Source: a virus. Taken from it: a stretch of 35,359 nucleotides of DNA. The stretch lies in the IMG/VR virus record IMGVR_UViG_3300003332_000009, positions 1 to 35,359 of that record; one strand, 5' to 3'. The translations under genes were made by a program, and so were the position numbers. The notes under the pieces were generated by a model that was not told where the DNA came from, searched no databases, and worked only from the letters and a program-made list of their open reading frames with translations. This document shows, piece after piece, positions 23,567 to 31,294 of the stretch. Position 1 is the stretch's first letter. Each line of letters starts with the position of its first letter.

Positions 23567-23595
23567 TTGACAATAAAATAAATATAGTCCATCCT
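23567..23595 (+). promoter_or_regulatory. Rightward early promoter, divergent from the leftward one
   Basis: TTGACA at 23567-23572; 17 bases on lies CATCCT (23590-23595), a poor -10 that keeps the key A2 and T6. The -35 elements of the two promoters stand back to back 11 bases apart in an AT-rich stretch, so their regulation is probably linked. The first rightward gene starts at 23638 with TTGGAGGATT. Confidence 0.45.
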
Positions 23596-23637
23596 GTAGT
23601 AGAAATGATTTTTTAACCTTTTTGGAGGATTAAACCT

Positions 23638-23928
23638 ATGAGCGAACACGGACCAAGTTTTGACGCAGCGCAACGCGCACACGATAACGCTGAACATCCC
23701 GACTATTGGGAGGATGACACGGAGCATGATGAGATGTTTGATTACATTCAAAGCGTCTACAGAAAGTCAGATCTGGTAGAAACCTGGACAATTACAATCA
23801 ATATAACCAAGCTGAACGCAACCGGCGTGTACCATATTGATCTTGGAGAATTTTCAGGTGCCGGTCAGAGCAAAACTGAGGCATTGATAGATTTATGTGA
23901 ACAAATTTTGGAGAATTCGAATGAGTGA
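23638..23928 (+). CDS. First gene of the early recombination operon, hypothetical
   Basis: 96 residues. The N-terminus MSEHGPSFDAAQRAHDNAEH is His/Asp/Glu-rich, then YWEDDTEHDEMFDYIQ. The C-terminal half is a beta-alpha unit (TWTITINITKLNATGVYHID; GQSKTEALIDLCEQILENS) typical of small phage early proteins. It has a strong GGAGG ribosome site and overlaps the ERF gene by eight bases. Function unknown. Confidence 0.7.
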   Translation: MSEHGPSFDAAQRAHDNAEHPDYWEDDTEHDEMFDYIQSVYRKSDLVETWTITINITKLNATGVYHIDLGEFSGAGQSKTEALIDLCEQILENSNE

Positions 23929-24634
23929 AAACGAAATCGTAGTAAAAGAAGATTCCAGCCCCATGACTCACGCCAGCGAGTTTTTGAAGTATGGCGGCAA
24001 AATGGAGGATCTGGAAAAGATGCTTGAGTTACAGGAACGGCACGATGCAAATGAGGCTAGGAAAGCGTTTCATGTAGCGATGGCTGATTTCAAGAAAAAT
24101 CCGCCTGAGATTTTGAAGTCGAAGAAAGTGAGCTACAAAACCAGCAGTGGCGAAGCTTCATATAATCACGCCGACTTGGGAGTGATAACAACGGCTATCG
24201 GTTCTTCTTTGGCTGAGCATGGTTTGAGTGCAAGCTGGAAGCAAGAGCAGGATGCAGGTATTAAGGTCACTTGCCGACTGACACATGAGTTAGGACACTT
24301 CGAAGAAACTTCCCTTTTTTCACCTCCTGACACGTCGGGTGGAAAGAATAGCATCCAGGCCATAGGATCAACGATCACTTATCTGCAACGGTATACCTTG
24401 CTCGCGTTGACCGGGCTTGCTGCACATGACCAGGATGATGACGGAGCTGGTGTAAATGATGATCTGGTTAATGAAATTGCGTCCCTGAAAACGGTTGAAG
24501 CCATTGAAAAATATTACAGGGATCACAGCAAGGATCACCCACAAATGAAAACTTTAATTGCCCTGCTTGTATCCAGGAAAGCGGGAATTGTCAAGGAAAA
24601 GTTAGAAGATGCCGCAGCGGTTAAGGGGGTGTGA
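23921..24634 (+). CDS. erf: ERF-family single-strand annealing protein
   Basis: 237 residues starting at ATG 23921, preferred because GGAG lies upstream and the family begins near MSENEIVV; an upstream ATG at 23897 is inside the previous gene. ERF-family landmarks: FKKNPPEILKSKKVSYKT, NHADLGVITTAIGSSLAEHG and the strongly conserved TYLQRYTLLALTGLAAHDQD-DDG. It anneals complementary strands, circularises or concatemerises phage DNA and works with the exonuclease encoded next. Start overlaps the previous stop. Confidence 0.93.
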   Translation: MSENEIVVKEDSSPMTHASEFLKYGGKMEDLEKMLELQERHDANEARKAFHVAMADFKKNPPEILKSKKVSYKTSSGEASYNHADLGVITTAIGSSLAEHGLSASWKQEQDAGIKVTCRLTHELGHFEETSLFSPPDTSGGKNSIQAIGSTITYLQRYTLLALTGLAAHDQDDDGAGVNDDLVNEIASLKTVEAIEKYYRDHSKDHPQMKTLIALLVSRKAGIVKEKLEDAAAVKGV

Positions 24635-25251
24635 TGGAAATTGTTAATGTCGAGCAGCTATCTCCTGAGTGGTGGAAGCTGAAAGAAAAACGGATGACTG
24701 CCAGCCATGCTCAGGCTATTGGCGCGAACGGTAAGGGGCTTGAGACTTACATAAACAAATTAATGCAAGAGTATTATAGCAATGCAGACCCGGAACATTT
24801 CAGCAACCATCATACCGAGAGAGGGACCGAATTGGAAGACTCCGCAGGGTTTGTATATCAGATGGAGACAGGTATGGAAGTTAGCAAAATCGGCTTCGTA
24901 ATCTATAATGATTATGTTGGTGCGTCACCTGATTTATTTGTGGGAGATGATGGTATGGCAGAAATAAAATGCTTAGCTGATAAGGGTTACTTTGACCTGC
25001 TCATGGGAGCAAAACCAGATACAAAATACATCTGGCAAGCCAATATGCAGCTTCTTGTATGCGAAAAAAAATGGAACGACCTTGTATTTTACAATCAAAA
25101 TTTCGATGAGCCATTAATTATTATCAGGGTTGAACCTGACCACGCGAAGTTTGAAAAACTGGAAGCCGGTTTTGAATCCGGGATTGTGATGATCCAAGAA
25201 ATTGAAAACAAGATGAACAAAATTTTATCAACCAAACAGGAGAAAATATGA
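24634..25251 (+). CDS. YqaJ / lambda-exonuclease family nuclease
   Basis: 205 residues from ATG 24634 (a GTG at 24631 is possible). Motifs: SPEWWKLKEKRMTASHA near the start, ERGTELEDSAGF (62-73), then catalytic D100 in GASPDLF and E110-x-K112 in MAEIKCL, and QANMQLLV (135-142). This is the PD-(D/E)XK set of the YqaJ recombinase family. It should resect double-strand ends to feed the ERF protein. TGATG overlap with erf. Confidence 0.92.
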   Translation: MEIVNVEQLSPEWWKLKEKRMTASHAQAIGANGKGLETYINKLMQEYYSNADPEHFSNHHTERGTELEDSAGFVYQMETGMEVSKIGFVIYNDYVGASPDLFVGDDGMAEIKCLADKGYFDLLMGAKPDTKYIWQANMQLLVCEKKWNDLVFYNQNFDEPLIIIRVEPDHAKFEKLEAGFESGIVMIQEIENKMNKILSTKQEKI

Positions 25252-26231
25252 GAAGAGAAGCAGCTGCACCTGAAACAGAATTAATCGTTATTGAAAATAT
25301 AAACGCTATTGAATTGTTTACCGGTGAAAAAGTGGACCCTTTACTTGAGGGTATTTCCGAAAAAGTGAAAGCGTTTGTCCCCGACCTTTCCACCGATACC
25401 AGCCGCAAGAAAATTGCATCTATAGCGCACCAAGTATCAAAGGCAAAAACCGGCCTTGATAAATTGGGTAAGGATTTGGTTGCCGATTGGAAAACCAAGG
25501 CTAAGGCTGTTGACGCATCCAGGAAACACATCCGGGACAGCCTGGATTATCTGAAAGCTGAAGTCCGTCAACCGCTGACGGAATGGGAAGAGGCCGAAAA
25601 ACAAAAGGAGGAAGAGGCCCGGCTACTCGCTGAATATTTGGCTGATTGGGATCAGGCTATTGCAGATGATGATTTGATCAACCGAGAGCGTGAAGTTGCC
25701 AGGAAAGAAGCTGAATTTGCCAAGCAAGAGGAGGAGCGTCGGCAGAAAGAAGAGGCCGACCGCATGGAAAAAGAGAGGATCGAGCGTGAAGAACGGCTGA
25801 AGAAAGAAGCTGCTGAAACCGCTAAACGGGAAGCGGAAGAGAAGGTGGCAAAGGCTAAAGCTGAAAAAGAAGAGTCTGAGCGCAAACTAAAAGAAGCGGA
25901 ACAGAAACGCAAAGATGATGCTCTCAAGGCTGAAATTGAACGTAAAAATGCAGCAGCAAGGGCAGAACTTGAACGGAAAGCGGCTATTCAAGAGGCCGAA
26001 CGCAAGGCCCAACAGGAAGCCGATAGAAAAGAAGCTGACCGGCTGGAAGCGGAACGTGTCGCAAAGGAAAAGGCAGATAGGAAAGCAGCTAACCTGAATC
26101 ATCAAGGCAAAATCAACCGAGAAGCTCTTGCTGATTTCGTAAAAATTGAAGGGGTTACTGAATCCCTTGGAAAAGATATACTCAGAGCGATTGCCAAGGG
26201 CGACATTTCCCATATTTCCATTAATTACTAA
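25248..26231 (+). CDS. Coiled-coil protein of the recombination operon
   Basis: 327 residues. A globular N-terminal region (LIVIENINAIELFTGEKVDP) and TSRKKIASIAHQVSKAKTGL precede a very long charged coiled coil (about 115-275; Glu, Lys, Arg and Ala heptads). A small C-terminal domain (NREALADFVKIEGVTESLGK) ends in ILRAIAKGDISHISINY. This layout resembles phage proteins beside ERF/RecT and YqaJ genes (some DUF1351-like). It may bridge recombination partners. Overlaps the exonuclease gene by four bases. Confidence 0.8.
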   Translation: MRREAAAPETELIVIENINAIELFTGEKVDPLLEGISEKVKAFVPDLSTDTSRKKIASIAHQVSKAKTGLDKLGKDLVADWKTKAKAVDASRKHIRDSLDYLKAEVRQPLTEWEEAEKQKEEEARLLAEYLADWDQAIADDDLINREREVARKEAEFAKQEEERRQKEEADRMEKERIEREERLKKEAAETAKREAEEKVAKAKAEKEESERKLKEAEQKRKDDALKAEIERKNAAARAELERKAAIQEAERKAQQEADRKEADRLEAERVAKEKADRKAANLNHQGKINREALADFVKIEGVTESLGKDILRAIAKGDISHISINY

Positions 26232-26668
26232 TGATTGAATTCACACACTCAGAAGATACAGAGGGCGTTATTTCAAGGTGTCAATCCCTGATAAACGAGT
26301 ACCAGAAAGATAATGACCTTCTGCCGGAACGATTGAAATATATCGAGAAGAAACTTGCCGGGTATTTTTCGTATCTAATCCGTAAAAAGGCACAATACCA
26401 AGCCCTACAAAACGCTCACTACTGGATTAGGAAAGTATCCCATTCAAGGGAATCAATTAAGGCAAGGGGTGCTGGTAACACTCAGGGGTTGTCTGACCAT
26501 ATCGCCAACACGAATATTGAACAGCAGATCAAAGATGAAACATTTGGGGTATGGCGCTATGAAGATTTAAACGGGTTTTGCCGGGCGCTGGAAAAGATTT
26601 TTATTTCTATCGCCCATCAGTTGAAGGATTATGAGAAGGAACGTATTAATTCAAGGAACCAGACATGA
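26231..26668 (+). CDS. Hypothetical early protein
   Basis: 145 residues. Helical throughout: RCQSLINEYQKDNDLLPERL, YFSYLIRKKAQYQALQNAHY, then LNGFCRALEKIFISIAHQLK. The ATG overlaps the stop of the coiled-coil gene, so it is part of the recombination operon. Possibly a recombination accessory factor by context; no known family recognised. Confidence 0.65.
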   Translation: MIEFTHSEDTEGVISRCQSLINEYQKDNDLLPERLKYIEKKLAGYFSYLIRKKAQYQALQNAHYWIRKVSHSRESIKARGAGNTQGLSDHIANTNIEQQIKDETFGVWRYEDLNGFCRALEKIFISIAHQLKDYEKERINSRNQT

Positions 26669-26994
26669 TTGAAAAACCCGGGCCACACAAGAAACCCAAG
26701 CGGCCAAGAATCAAGCCACCCGCTGAAAAGCATTGCCGGAGGTGCAATAGAACCACCGGAACAGAGGCATGGAGACACGCAGAAAGCCGGTTAATCAAGT
26801 TTGAACATGGCGGCGGTATAATGGGTGGAAAGCTGCCAGATGACCAAACTAGCTGGCTCTGTTTGGATTGCGACATGGAATTATCTCAACCTCTGCCGAA
26901 AGATGCAAGTCAGAAAGATTTGGAGTATCATAAAAAACAATGGCAGAAAGTTATAAAACTATCCCATAACGATGTACAGCACACCGAGGATTGA
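26665..26994 (+). CDS. Zinc-ribbon protein (CxxC...CxxC), early operon
   Basis: 109 residues. A basic Pro/Lys N-terminus (KPGPHKKPKRPRIKPP) leads to HCRRCNRTTGTEAWRHAESR, then GGGIMGGKLPDDQTSWLC and LDCDMELSQPLPKDA. The two Cys pairs and the His positions suggest a zinc-binding fold like NinG/HNH-type recombination proteins, but no complete HNH is visible. Its place after erf and yqaJ genes fits a DNA-processing role. Start overlaps the preceding stop. Confidence 0.65.
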   Translation: MIEKPGPHKKPKRPRIKPPAEKHCRRCNRTTGTEAWRHAESRLIKFEHGGGIMGGKLPDDQTSWLCLDCDMELSQPLPKDASQKDLEYHKKQWQKVIKLSHNDVQHTED

Positions 26995-27071
26995 TTTTCT
27001 CGCAAAACAGGTACTCAGGTATCAAATAAGAAAGAAAATGGATTTAAACACGCTTAAACAAGGGAAAAACA

Positions 27072-27287
27072 ATGGTATTAATATACAGAAAATCACAACA
27101 CCGAATGATCCAGCCATCTGACATCGCCACAGGCCGTAAGTCTAAGCATAAATTTAATCCAACAAGTGAGTATATTGCAGAGGCTACGAAAGAATTTTTG
27201 CGGGATGGAGGTCGGATAACCAAGCTTGCCCATGAAGAACCTAGTAGATATTATGAAAACATTTTTGATTTGGATGACGATGTTTAG
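27072..27287 (+). CDS. Small protein with YIxEAxxxFLxxGGxI motif
   Basis: 71 residues from ATG 27072 (AAGGG upstream). The key region is PTSEYIAEATKEFLRDGGRI, then TKLAHEEPSRYYENIFDLDD. A similar pattern (YIDEAVEQYLNYGGKI) occurs in the 34668 product, so these are short phage proteins of one type; the helix-turn-GG-strand unit is common in early phage genes. Function not known. Ends by overlapping the ATG of the next gene. Confidence 0.65.
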   Translation: MVLIYRKSQHRMIQPSDIATGRKSKHKFNPTSEYIAEATKEFLRDGGRITKLAHEEPSRYYENIFDLDDDV

Positions 27288-27429
27288 CCAATCGGAAATA
27301 GAGTTATTAAAATCGGTTAAAGAGATATTCCCCGAATCGGAACTAATTATCTACTATGCAACGCCTGAACAGGTCGAGCAGCTTAAAAAAGATGGCTTGT
27401 CCGGGATATCAAGGAGACAGAGGAAATGA
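27280..27429 (+). CDS. Small hypothetical protein
   Basis: 49 residues from ATG 27280 (MFSQSEIELLKSVKEIFPES), which overlaps the previous TAG; upstream in-frame ATGs lie inside the preceding gene. The rest reads ELIIYYATPEQVEQLKKDG and a basic tail. A single alpha/beta unit. The stop overlaps the methyltransferase start. Confidence 0.55.
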   Translation: MFSQSEIELLKSVKEIFPESELIIYYATPEQVEQLKKDGLSGISRRQRK

Positions 27430-28316
27430 ACGTACTAAGCCTATTCGACGGCATGGCCTGTGGTCTTGTCGCACTGAAACGAGCCGGAATTCCGGTAACG
27501 AATTACTACGCATCTGAAATTGACAAGTACGCTATTCAGATTGCGAAAAAGAATCATCCAGAGATTATCGAGTTGGGATCAATTGAGAATTACGAGTCAT
27601 GGGATTTACCAAAGATAGACATAATAATTGGTGGCAGTCCATGCCAGGGATACAGTTTTGCAGGAAAAAAACTCAATTTTGGTGATCCACGGTCAGCGTT
27701 GTTTTTTAAGTTTGTTGAGTGTTTATGGAAATTCAAGCCTGACCATTTTTTGATGGAAAATACACGCATGGACAAGGGTATCCAAGACGCAATAAGCGAA
27801 CTATTAGAAGTCGAACCATTCGAAATCAACTCTTCGTTAGTCAGCGCACAAGATAGAAAAAGAATATATTGGACAAATTTACCAGGGCCCCAACTTCCAG
27901 ATAATAAAAATATACAATTAAAAGATATACTTGAGCCAATTCAAGAATCTTGCAATTTAGGAATCAGAGCAAAATCAAAATGTTTGCGTGTCGGTGGATT
28001 AAAAAGCCCATTTTATTCAAAACAAGAATGGGACAGCCCGTTTATTAAAACAGATAAAAATCTCAAAGAAAAATACAATCAATATAAATCATGCTGTTTA
28101 ACTGGCGGCGCTCATTCTGGCGGTAATCATTCACAAATGGATTTGATTTTATTTAAAAATATGGAATGCCGGCGATATACACCAATCGAATGCGAACGAC
28201 TCCAAACACTACCAGACAATTACACTGAAGGCGTCAGCAACCCCCAGCGGTACAAGATGATAGGCAATGGCTGGACTGTTGACGTTATCGCGCATATATT
28301 GCAGGGGATAAAATGA
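27426..28316 (+). CDS. C5-cytosine DNA methyltransferase
   Basis: 296 residues. Motif I FDGMACG (7-13), motif IV GGSPCQGYSFAG (69-80; catalytic Cys73), motif VI as ENT (111-113, instead of the usual ENV), motif VIII QDRKRIYW (142-149), motif IX RRYTPIECERLQTLP (249-263) and motif X GNGWTV (280-285). The short target-recognition region (about 180-245) has Cys and Gly clusters. No restriction partner is nearby, so it is a solitary enzyme that probably protects phage DNA from host restriction or marks it for replication/packaging control. Overlaps both neighbours. Confidence 0.92.
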   Translation: MNVLSLFDGMACGLVALKRAGIPVTNYYASEIDKYAIQIAKKNHPEIIELGSIENYESWDLPKIDIIIGGSPCQGYSFAGKKLNFGDPRSALFFKFVECLWKFKPDHFLMENTRMDKGIQDAISELLEVEPFEINSSLVSAQDRKRIYWTNLPGPQLPDNKNIQLKDILEPIQESCNLGIRAKSKCLRVGGLKSPFYSKQEWDSPFIKTDKNLKEKYNQYKSCCLTGGAHSGGNHSQMDLILFKNMECRRYTPIECERLQTLPDNYTEGVSNPQRYKMIGNGWTVDVIAHILQGIK

Positions 28317-28531
28317 TACACAACCACGATTTCAGCAACGCCGGGAAAATCGAGAAAATGAAAAACCAGTGGGGTGACGCAAGAATATCTCCGTACCGGT
28401 TTTATATCGAGTTTTACAGCAAGTATTCATTGCATGGGTATTCTAAGTTTTTGGAAATGATCAACTACCAGGAGAGGTACAGCCCGGAGCTGGATAGGGC
28501 GGTGAAGGATTTTCAAAAAGTTTATTTTTAG
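28313..28531 (+). CDS. Small hypothetical protein after the methyltransferase
   Basis: 72 residues, MIHNHDFSNAGKIEKMKNQW, RISPYRFYIEFYSKYSLHGY and a short helix. Rich in Tyr, Phe and Lys. The ATG overlaps the methyltransferase stop. No family recognised; a partner of the methyltransferase is possible by coupling only. Confidence 0.55.
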   Translation: MIHNHDFSNAGKIEKMKNQWGDARISPYRFYIEFYSKYSLHGYSKFLEMINYQERYSPELDRAVKDFQKVYF

Positions 28532-28534
28532 GGG

Positions 28535-28564
28535 TTGACAACCGTTTTTTTTGTGTTGTAAAGT
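28535..28564 (+). promoter_or_regulatory. Promoter of the replication block
   Basis: TTGACA (28535-28540), 18-base T-rich spacer, TAAAGT (28559-28564). It begins three bases after the preceding stop. Transcription would start near 28571, so a product beginning at ATG 28574 would be almost leaderless, which favours the downstream ATG 28610 for the XRE-type gene. Confidence 0.65.
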
Positions 28565-28609
28565 AGTTAAAAGATGTTAAAATTATTTAATAGAATCAAA
28601 TGGTATCAT

Positions 28610-28819
28610 ATGAGAATAACAATAGAAACAGCCCAATCCGGGATTGCTGAGTTTAGGCAAAAAAACGGGTACACCCTGGATAAACTTTCAGAAAAAACCG
28701 GTGTTGCAAAATCTACATTGATAAAAATCGAGGCTGGAAGTGTAAAGCCACAGGCGACAACCGTCTATAAACTTAACCAGCACATTAAAACGGTTGAGCC
28801 ATGCACAGAGGCTATGTAA
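28610..28819 (+). CDS. XRE-type HTH regulator (Cro-like size)
   Basis: 69 residues from ATG 28610 (81 from ATG 28574). The HTH spans IAEFRQKNGYTLDKLSEKTG, then VAKSTLIKIEAGSVKPQATT, the XRE/Cro signature with the IExGxxxPxxxT tail. Being only one domain long, it could act as Cro or as a regulator of the replication operon and its promoter at 28535. No larger CI-like repressor was found in the window. The gene end overlaps the replication initiator start by 19 bases. Confidence 0.75.
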   Translation: MRITIETAQSGIAEFRQKNGYTLDKLSEKTGVAKSTLIKIEAGSVKPQATTVYKLNQHIKTVEPCTEAM

Positions 28820-29580
28820 GGGATTACAGGAAAGGGATAGAACATCCTCTTTTTTCGAGACCTCTTATATGGCATTTCTGGACATATTGCAGGCTAAGGG
28901 CAAACCATAAAGAAGTCTTGATTGACTTTAATGGTCTACCTCTCAAACTCGAAAGGGGATGTTTCGTCATGAGCGTAGGAAGCGCATCAAAGGATACTGG
29001 ATTGACCACCCAAAATATCAGGACGGCAATCAAGATTCTCTCTTCTCACGGAATGATCGAAAAATCAACAAGCGAAGTAACAAAGCAAGCGACTATTGTA
29101 AGGGTGCTAAAATACGACGTTTACCAGGATTTAAAAAAGGATGCTAACAAGGTAACTAACGAACAGCTAACAAAGTGCCAACAAGGTGCTAACAAAGTGC
29201 TAACAACAGATAATAATGTTAATAATGTTGAAAATGAAGAAAAGAACTATTCCGAAGACTCTAACGAGTTTCGGTTGGCAGTTTTTCTTTTAAACAATAT
29301 TAGGAAACGGAAACCGGATTTCAAAATACCCAACCTACAAACATGGTCAAAGCAATCTGATTATATTTTAAGGATTGATAGGAGAGATATCGGCGAGGTT
29401 AAAAAGGTAGTTATGTGGTGTCAGGCCGATGAATTCTGGCAGGACAATATCTTATCTACTGCAAAACTCAGAAAACAGTATGACCAACTTGTTTTGAAGA
29501 TGAATAAGGAAACAGCTAACGGAATACAATCAAAAAAGAGCGCAACATTAACAGCTATACCGGGGGCGATCAGTGTTTAA
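28801..29580 (+). CDS. Replication initiator (winged-helix, iteron-carrying)
   Basis: 259 residues. N-terminal domain (1-110): WHFWTYCRLRANHKEVLIDF, LKLERGCFVMSVGSASKDTG, LTTQNIRTAIKILSSHGMIE, a winged helix like phage O-type or DnaD-like replication proteins. Residues 115-137 are encoded by 11-bp DNA repeats and are low-complexity (Asn, Lys, Val, Thr). C-terminal part (160-245) has YILRIDRRDIGEVKKVVMWC and FWQDNILSTAKLRKQYDQL, a typical helicase-loading domain. Lambda O likewise holds its origin inside its gene. It overlaps the primase-helicase start by eight bases. Confidence 0.82.
   Translation: MHRGYVRDYRKGIEHPLFSRPLIWHFWTYCRLRANHKEVLIDFNGLPLKLERGCFVMSVGSASKDTGLTTQNIRTAIKILSSHGMIEKSTSEVTKQATIVRVLKYDVYQDLKKDANKVTNEQLTKCQQGANKVLTTDNNVNNVENEEKNYSEDSNEFRLAVFLLNNIRKRKPDFKIPNLQTWSKQSDYILRIDRRDIGEVKKVVMWCQADEFWQDNILSTAKLRKQYDQLVLKMNKETANGIQSKKSATLTAIPGAISV
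29143..29209 (+). repeat. Six 11-bp iterons inside the initiator gene, putative replication origin
   Basis: gctaacaaggt (29143), a weaker aactaacgaac (29154), then four head-to-tail units gctaacaaagt (29166), gccaacaaggt (29177), gctaacaaagt (29188), gctaacaacag (29199). The 11-base period is one helical turn and not a multiple of three, so the repetition is not a protein repeat. An AT-rich stretch follows (29210-29245), fitting an unwinding element. Confidence 0.7.
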
Positions 29581-31294
29581 AACATTCAAAGACAAGCGCA
29601 ATGAAGAATGGAACATAATAACATCATGGAACGATTTAGACATTCCAAATGCGTCAGATGGTAAGACAGTATGCCTATGTCCTCTATGTTCATCTGGCAG
29701 GTCAGACGCTAACAAAAAACAAAAATGTCTTTCTGTAAATTATAAAAGGGGAACCGCATATTGTGGGCATTGTGGAAAAAGGTTTATGTTGATGCCAGAA
29801 AAACCTACAGAAAAGGTTCACAGAAAAAAACCGGTATATAAAAAACCTGAGGAAAAAATAAAACATGATATTCCAGAAGAACTATTACTGTATCTTTATA
29901 AGCGGAAAATAACCGATAAAGTTATCTCCCGGAATAAGTTAGGCCATTCTGTTAAATGGTTTGCAAAAGCAAAAAAAGAGGCTCCATGTATATCTTTGCC
30001 GTACCACAAAGACGGGATACACACCGGGACAAAATACAGGTTGCCGGAACCAAAAGACCACACAGCAGAAACCGGAGCAGAGCCGATTGTTTACGGCTAT
30101 GATGATATTAAAGGCGACACACTTATATGGGTAGAGGGGGAGTTTGACAAATTAGCGGTTGAAGTTGCTGGGTTCGAAAATTGTGTGTCAGTCCCGAACG
30201 GGGCAAAAAGCGCAGGGTCACTTGAGAATTGCAAAGAGAAGTTAGAAAAAATAACAAACCATATCATAGCAGGTGATAACGACAAAGACGGAAAAGAACT
30301 AACAACCGAGTTAATTCGGAGGCTGAACCCAGCGAGGTGTAAACTTGTAAAATGGCCGGAAGGGTGCAAAGACGCTAACGAGGTGCTTTACCGTCACGGC
30401 CCGGAAATTGTCAAAAGGTGCATTGAAGACGCTGAAAGGATGCCAGTAAAGGGAATCGTAAAACCATCCGCATTGGTAAATAAATTACTTGATTTGTATG
30501 ATAGCCCTGATGCTCATGGACTATCTACCGGGTGGGATAATGTAGATAAACTTTACAGGGTGCGCCCAGGTCAGTGGACTGTAGTAACCGGTATCCCGAA
30601 TCATGGGAAAAGTGAATGGCTGGATGCGTTGGCCACAAACATGATGATAAATCACAAGTGGAAGTTTGGCATATTCAGCCCCGAAAATAATCCTATAGAA
30701 GAGCATTTAGAAAAGTTTATAAAAAAATTCTACGGGAAACCATACGGCAAAGGGTACAATGGTAGTATTACAAAAGAACAAGCGGCTGAGTTAGCTATTA
30801 ATCTTGATGATAGGTTGAATTTTATTGCTATTGACGAAGACATACACACAATGGAATCCCTGATAGAAGTAACTGAATCGTTAGTTTTATCTGAAGGGAT
30901 AAACGGGGTAATTTATGACCCATGGAACATGATAGAACACAATAGACCATCAAACGTATCAGAAACAGATTATATTTCATCCGCTTTAAGTAAAGTGACA
31001 TACATGGTAAAAAAACATAATATTCATGCTTGGATTGTAGCGCATCCTACCAAGCTACAAAAAAAACATGATAACACATATGCCCCACCGCTACCTTATG
31101 ATATATCAGGATCAGCCCATTGGAATAATAAATGCTATAATGCTATAACTATCCATATTCCAAACGATAAAGAAATGCCAGAAAATGCGGTAAAAATATA
31201 TGTTAACAAAATCAAAAGCAGAAAAACCGGGAGACCAGGGGAAACTGTTCTTTACTATCAAGGGGCTTCCGGCAGATATACAACACAACCATGA
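29573..31294 (+). CDS. TOPRIM primase-DnaB-like helicase (T7 gp4-type)
   Basis: 573 residues (T7 gp4 is 566). Start GTG 29573, overlapping the initiator stop. Zinc-binding CPLC (36-39) and CGHC (64-67). TOPRIM: catalytic Glu in WVEGEFDKLA (E188) and AGDNDKDG (233-240, two Asp). RecA-like helicase: Walker A GIPNHGKS (340-347), Walker B-type GVIYDPW (D449), sensor IVAHPTK. The SENNP segment of gp4-like proteins appears here as FSPENNP. One polypeptide primes and unwinds the phage fork, loaded by the upstream initiator at the iterons. Confidence 0.93.
   Translation: MFKTFKDKRNEEWNIITSWNDLDIPNASDGKTVCLCPLCSSGRSDANKKQKCLSVNYKRGTAYCGHCGKRFMLMPEKPTEKVHRKKPVYKKPEEKIKHDIPEELLLYLYKRKITDKVISRNKLGHSVKWFAKAKKEAPCISLPYHKDGIHTGTKYRLPEPKDHTAETGAEPIVYGYDDIKGDTLIWVEGEFDKLAVEVAGFENCVSVPNGAKSAGSLENCKEKLEKITNHIIAGDNDKDGKELTTELIRRLNPARCKLVKWPEGCKDANEVLYRHGPEIVKRCIEDAERMPVKGIVKPSALVNKLLDLYDSPDAHGLSTGWDNVDKLYRVRPGQWTVVTGIPNHGKSEWLDALATNMMINHKWKFGIFSPENNPIEEHLEKFIKKFYGKPYGKGYNGSITKEQAAELAINLDDRLNFIAIDEDIHTMESLIEVTESLVLSEGINGVIYDPWNMIEHNRPSNVSETDYISSALSKVTYMVKKHNIHAWIVAHPTKLQKKHDNTYAPPLPYDISGSAHWNNKCYNAITIHIPNDKEMPENAVKIYVNKIKSRKTGRPGETVLYYQGASGRYTTQP

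Noticed and set aside
27039-27122. 27-residue frame (MDLNTLKQGKNN...)
   Set aside because: Overlaps the better supported 27072 gene, low-complexity, no strong ribosome site.
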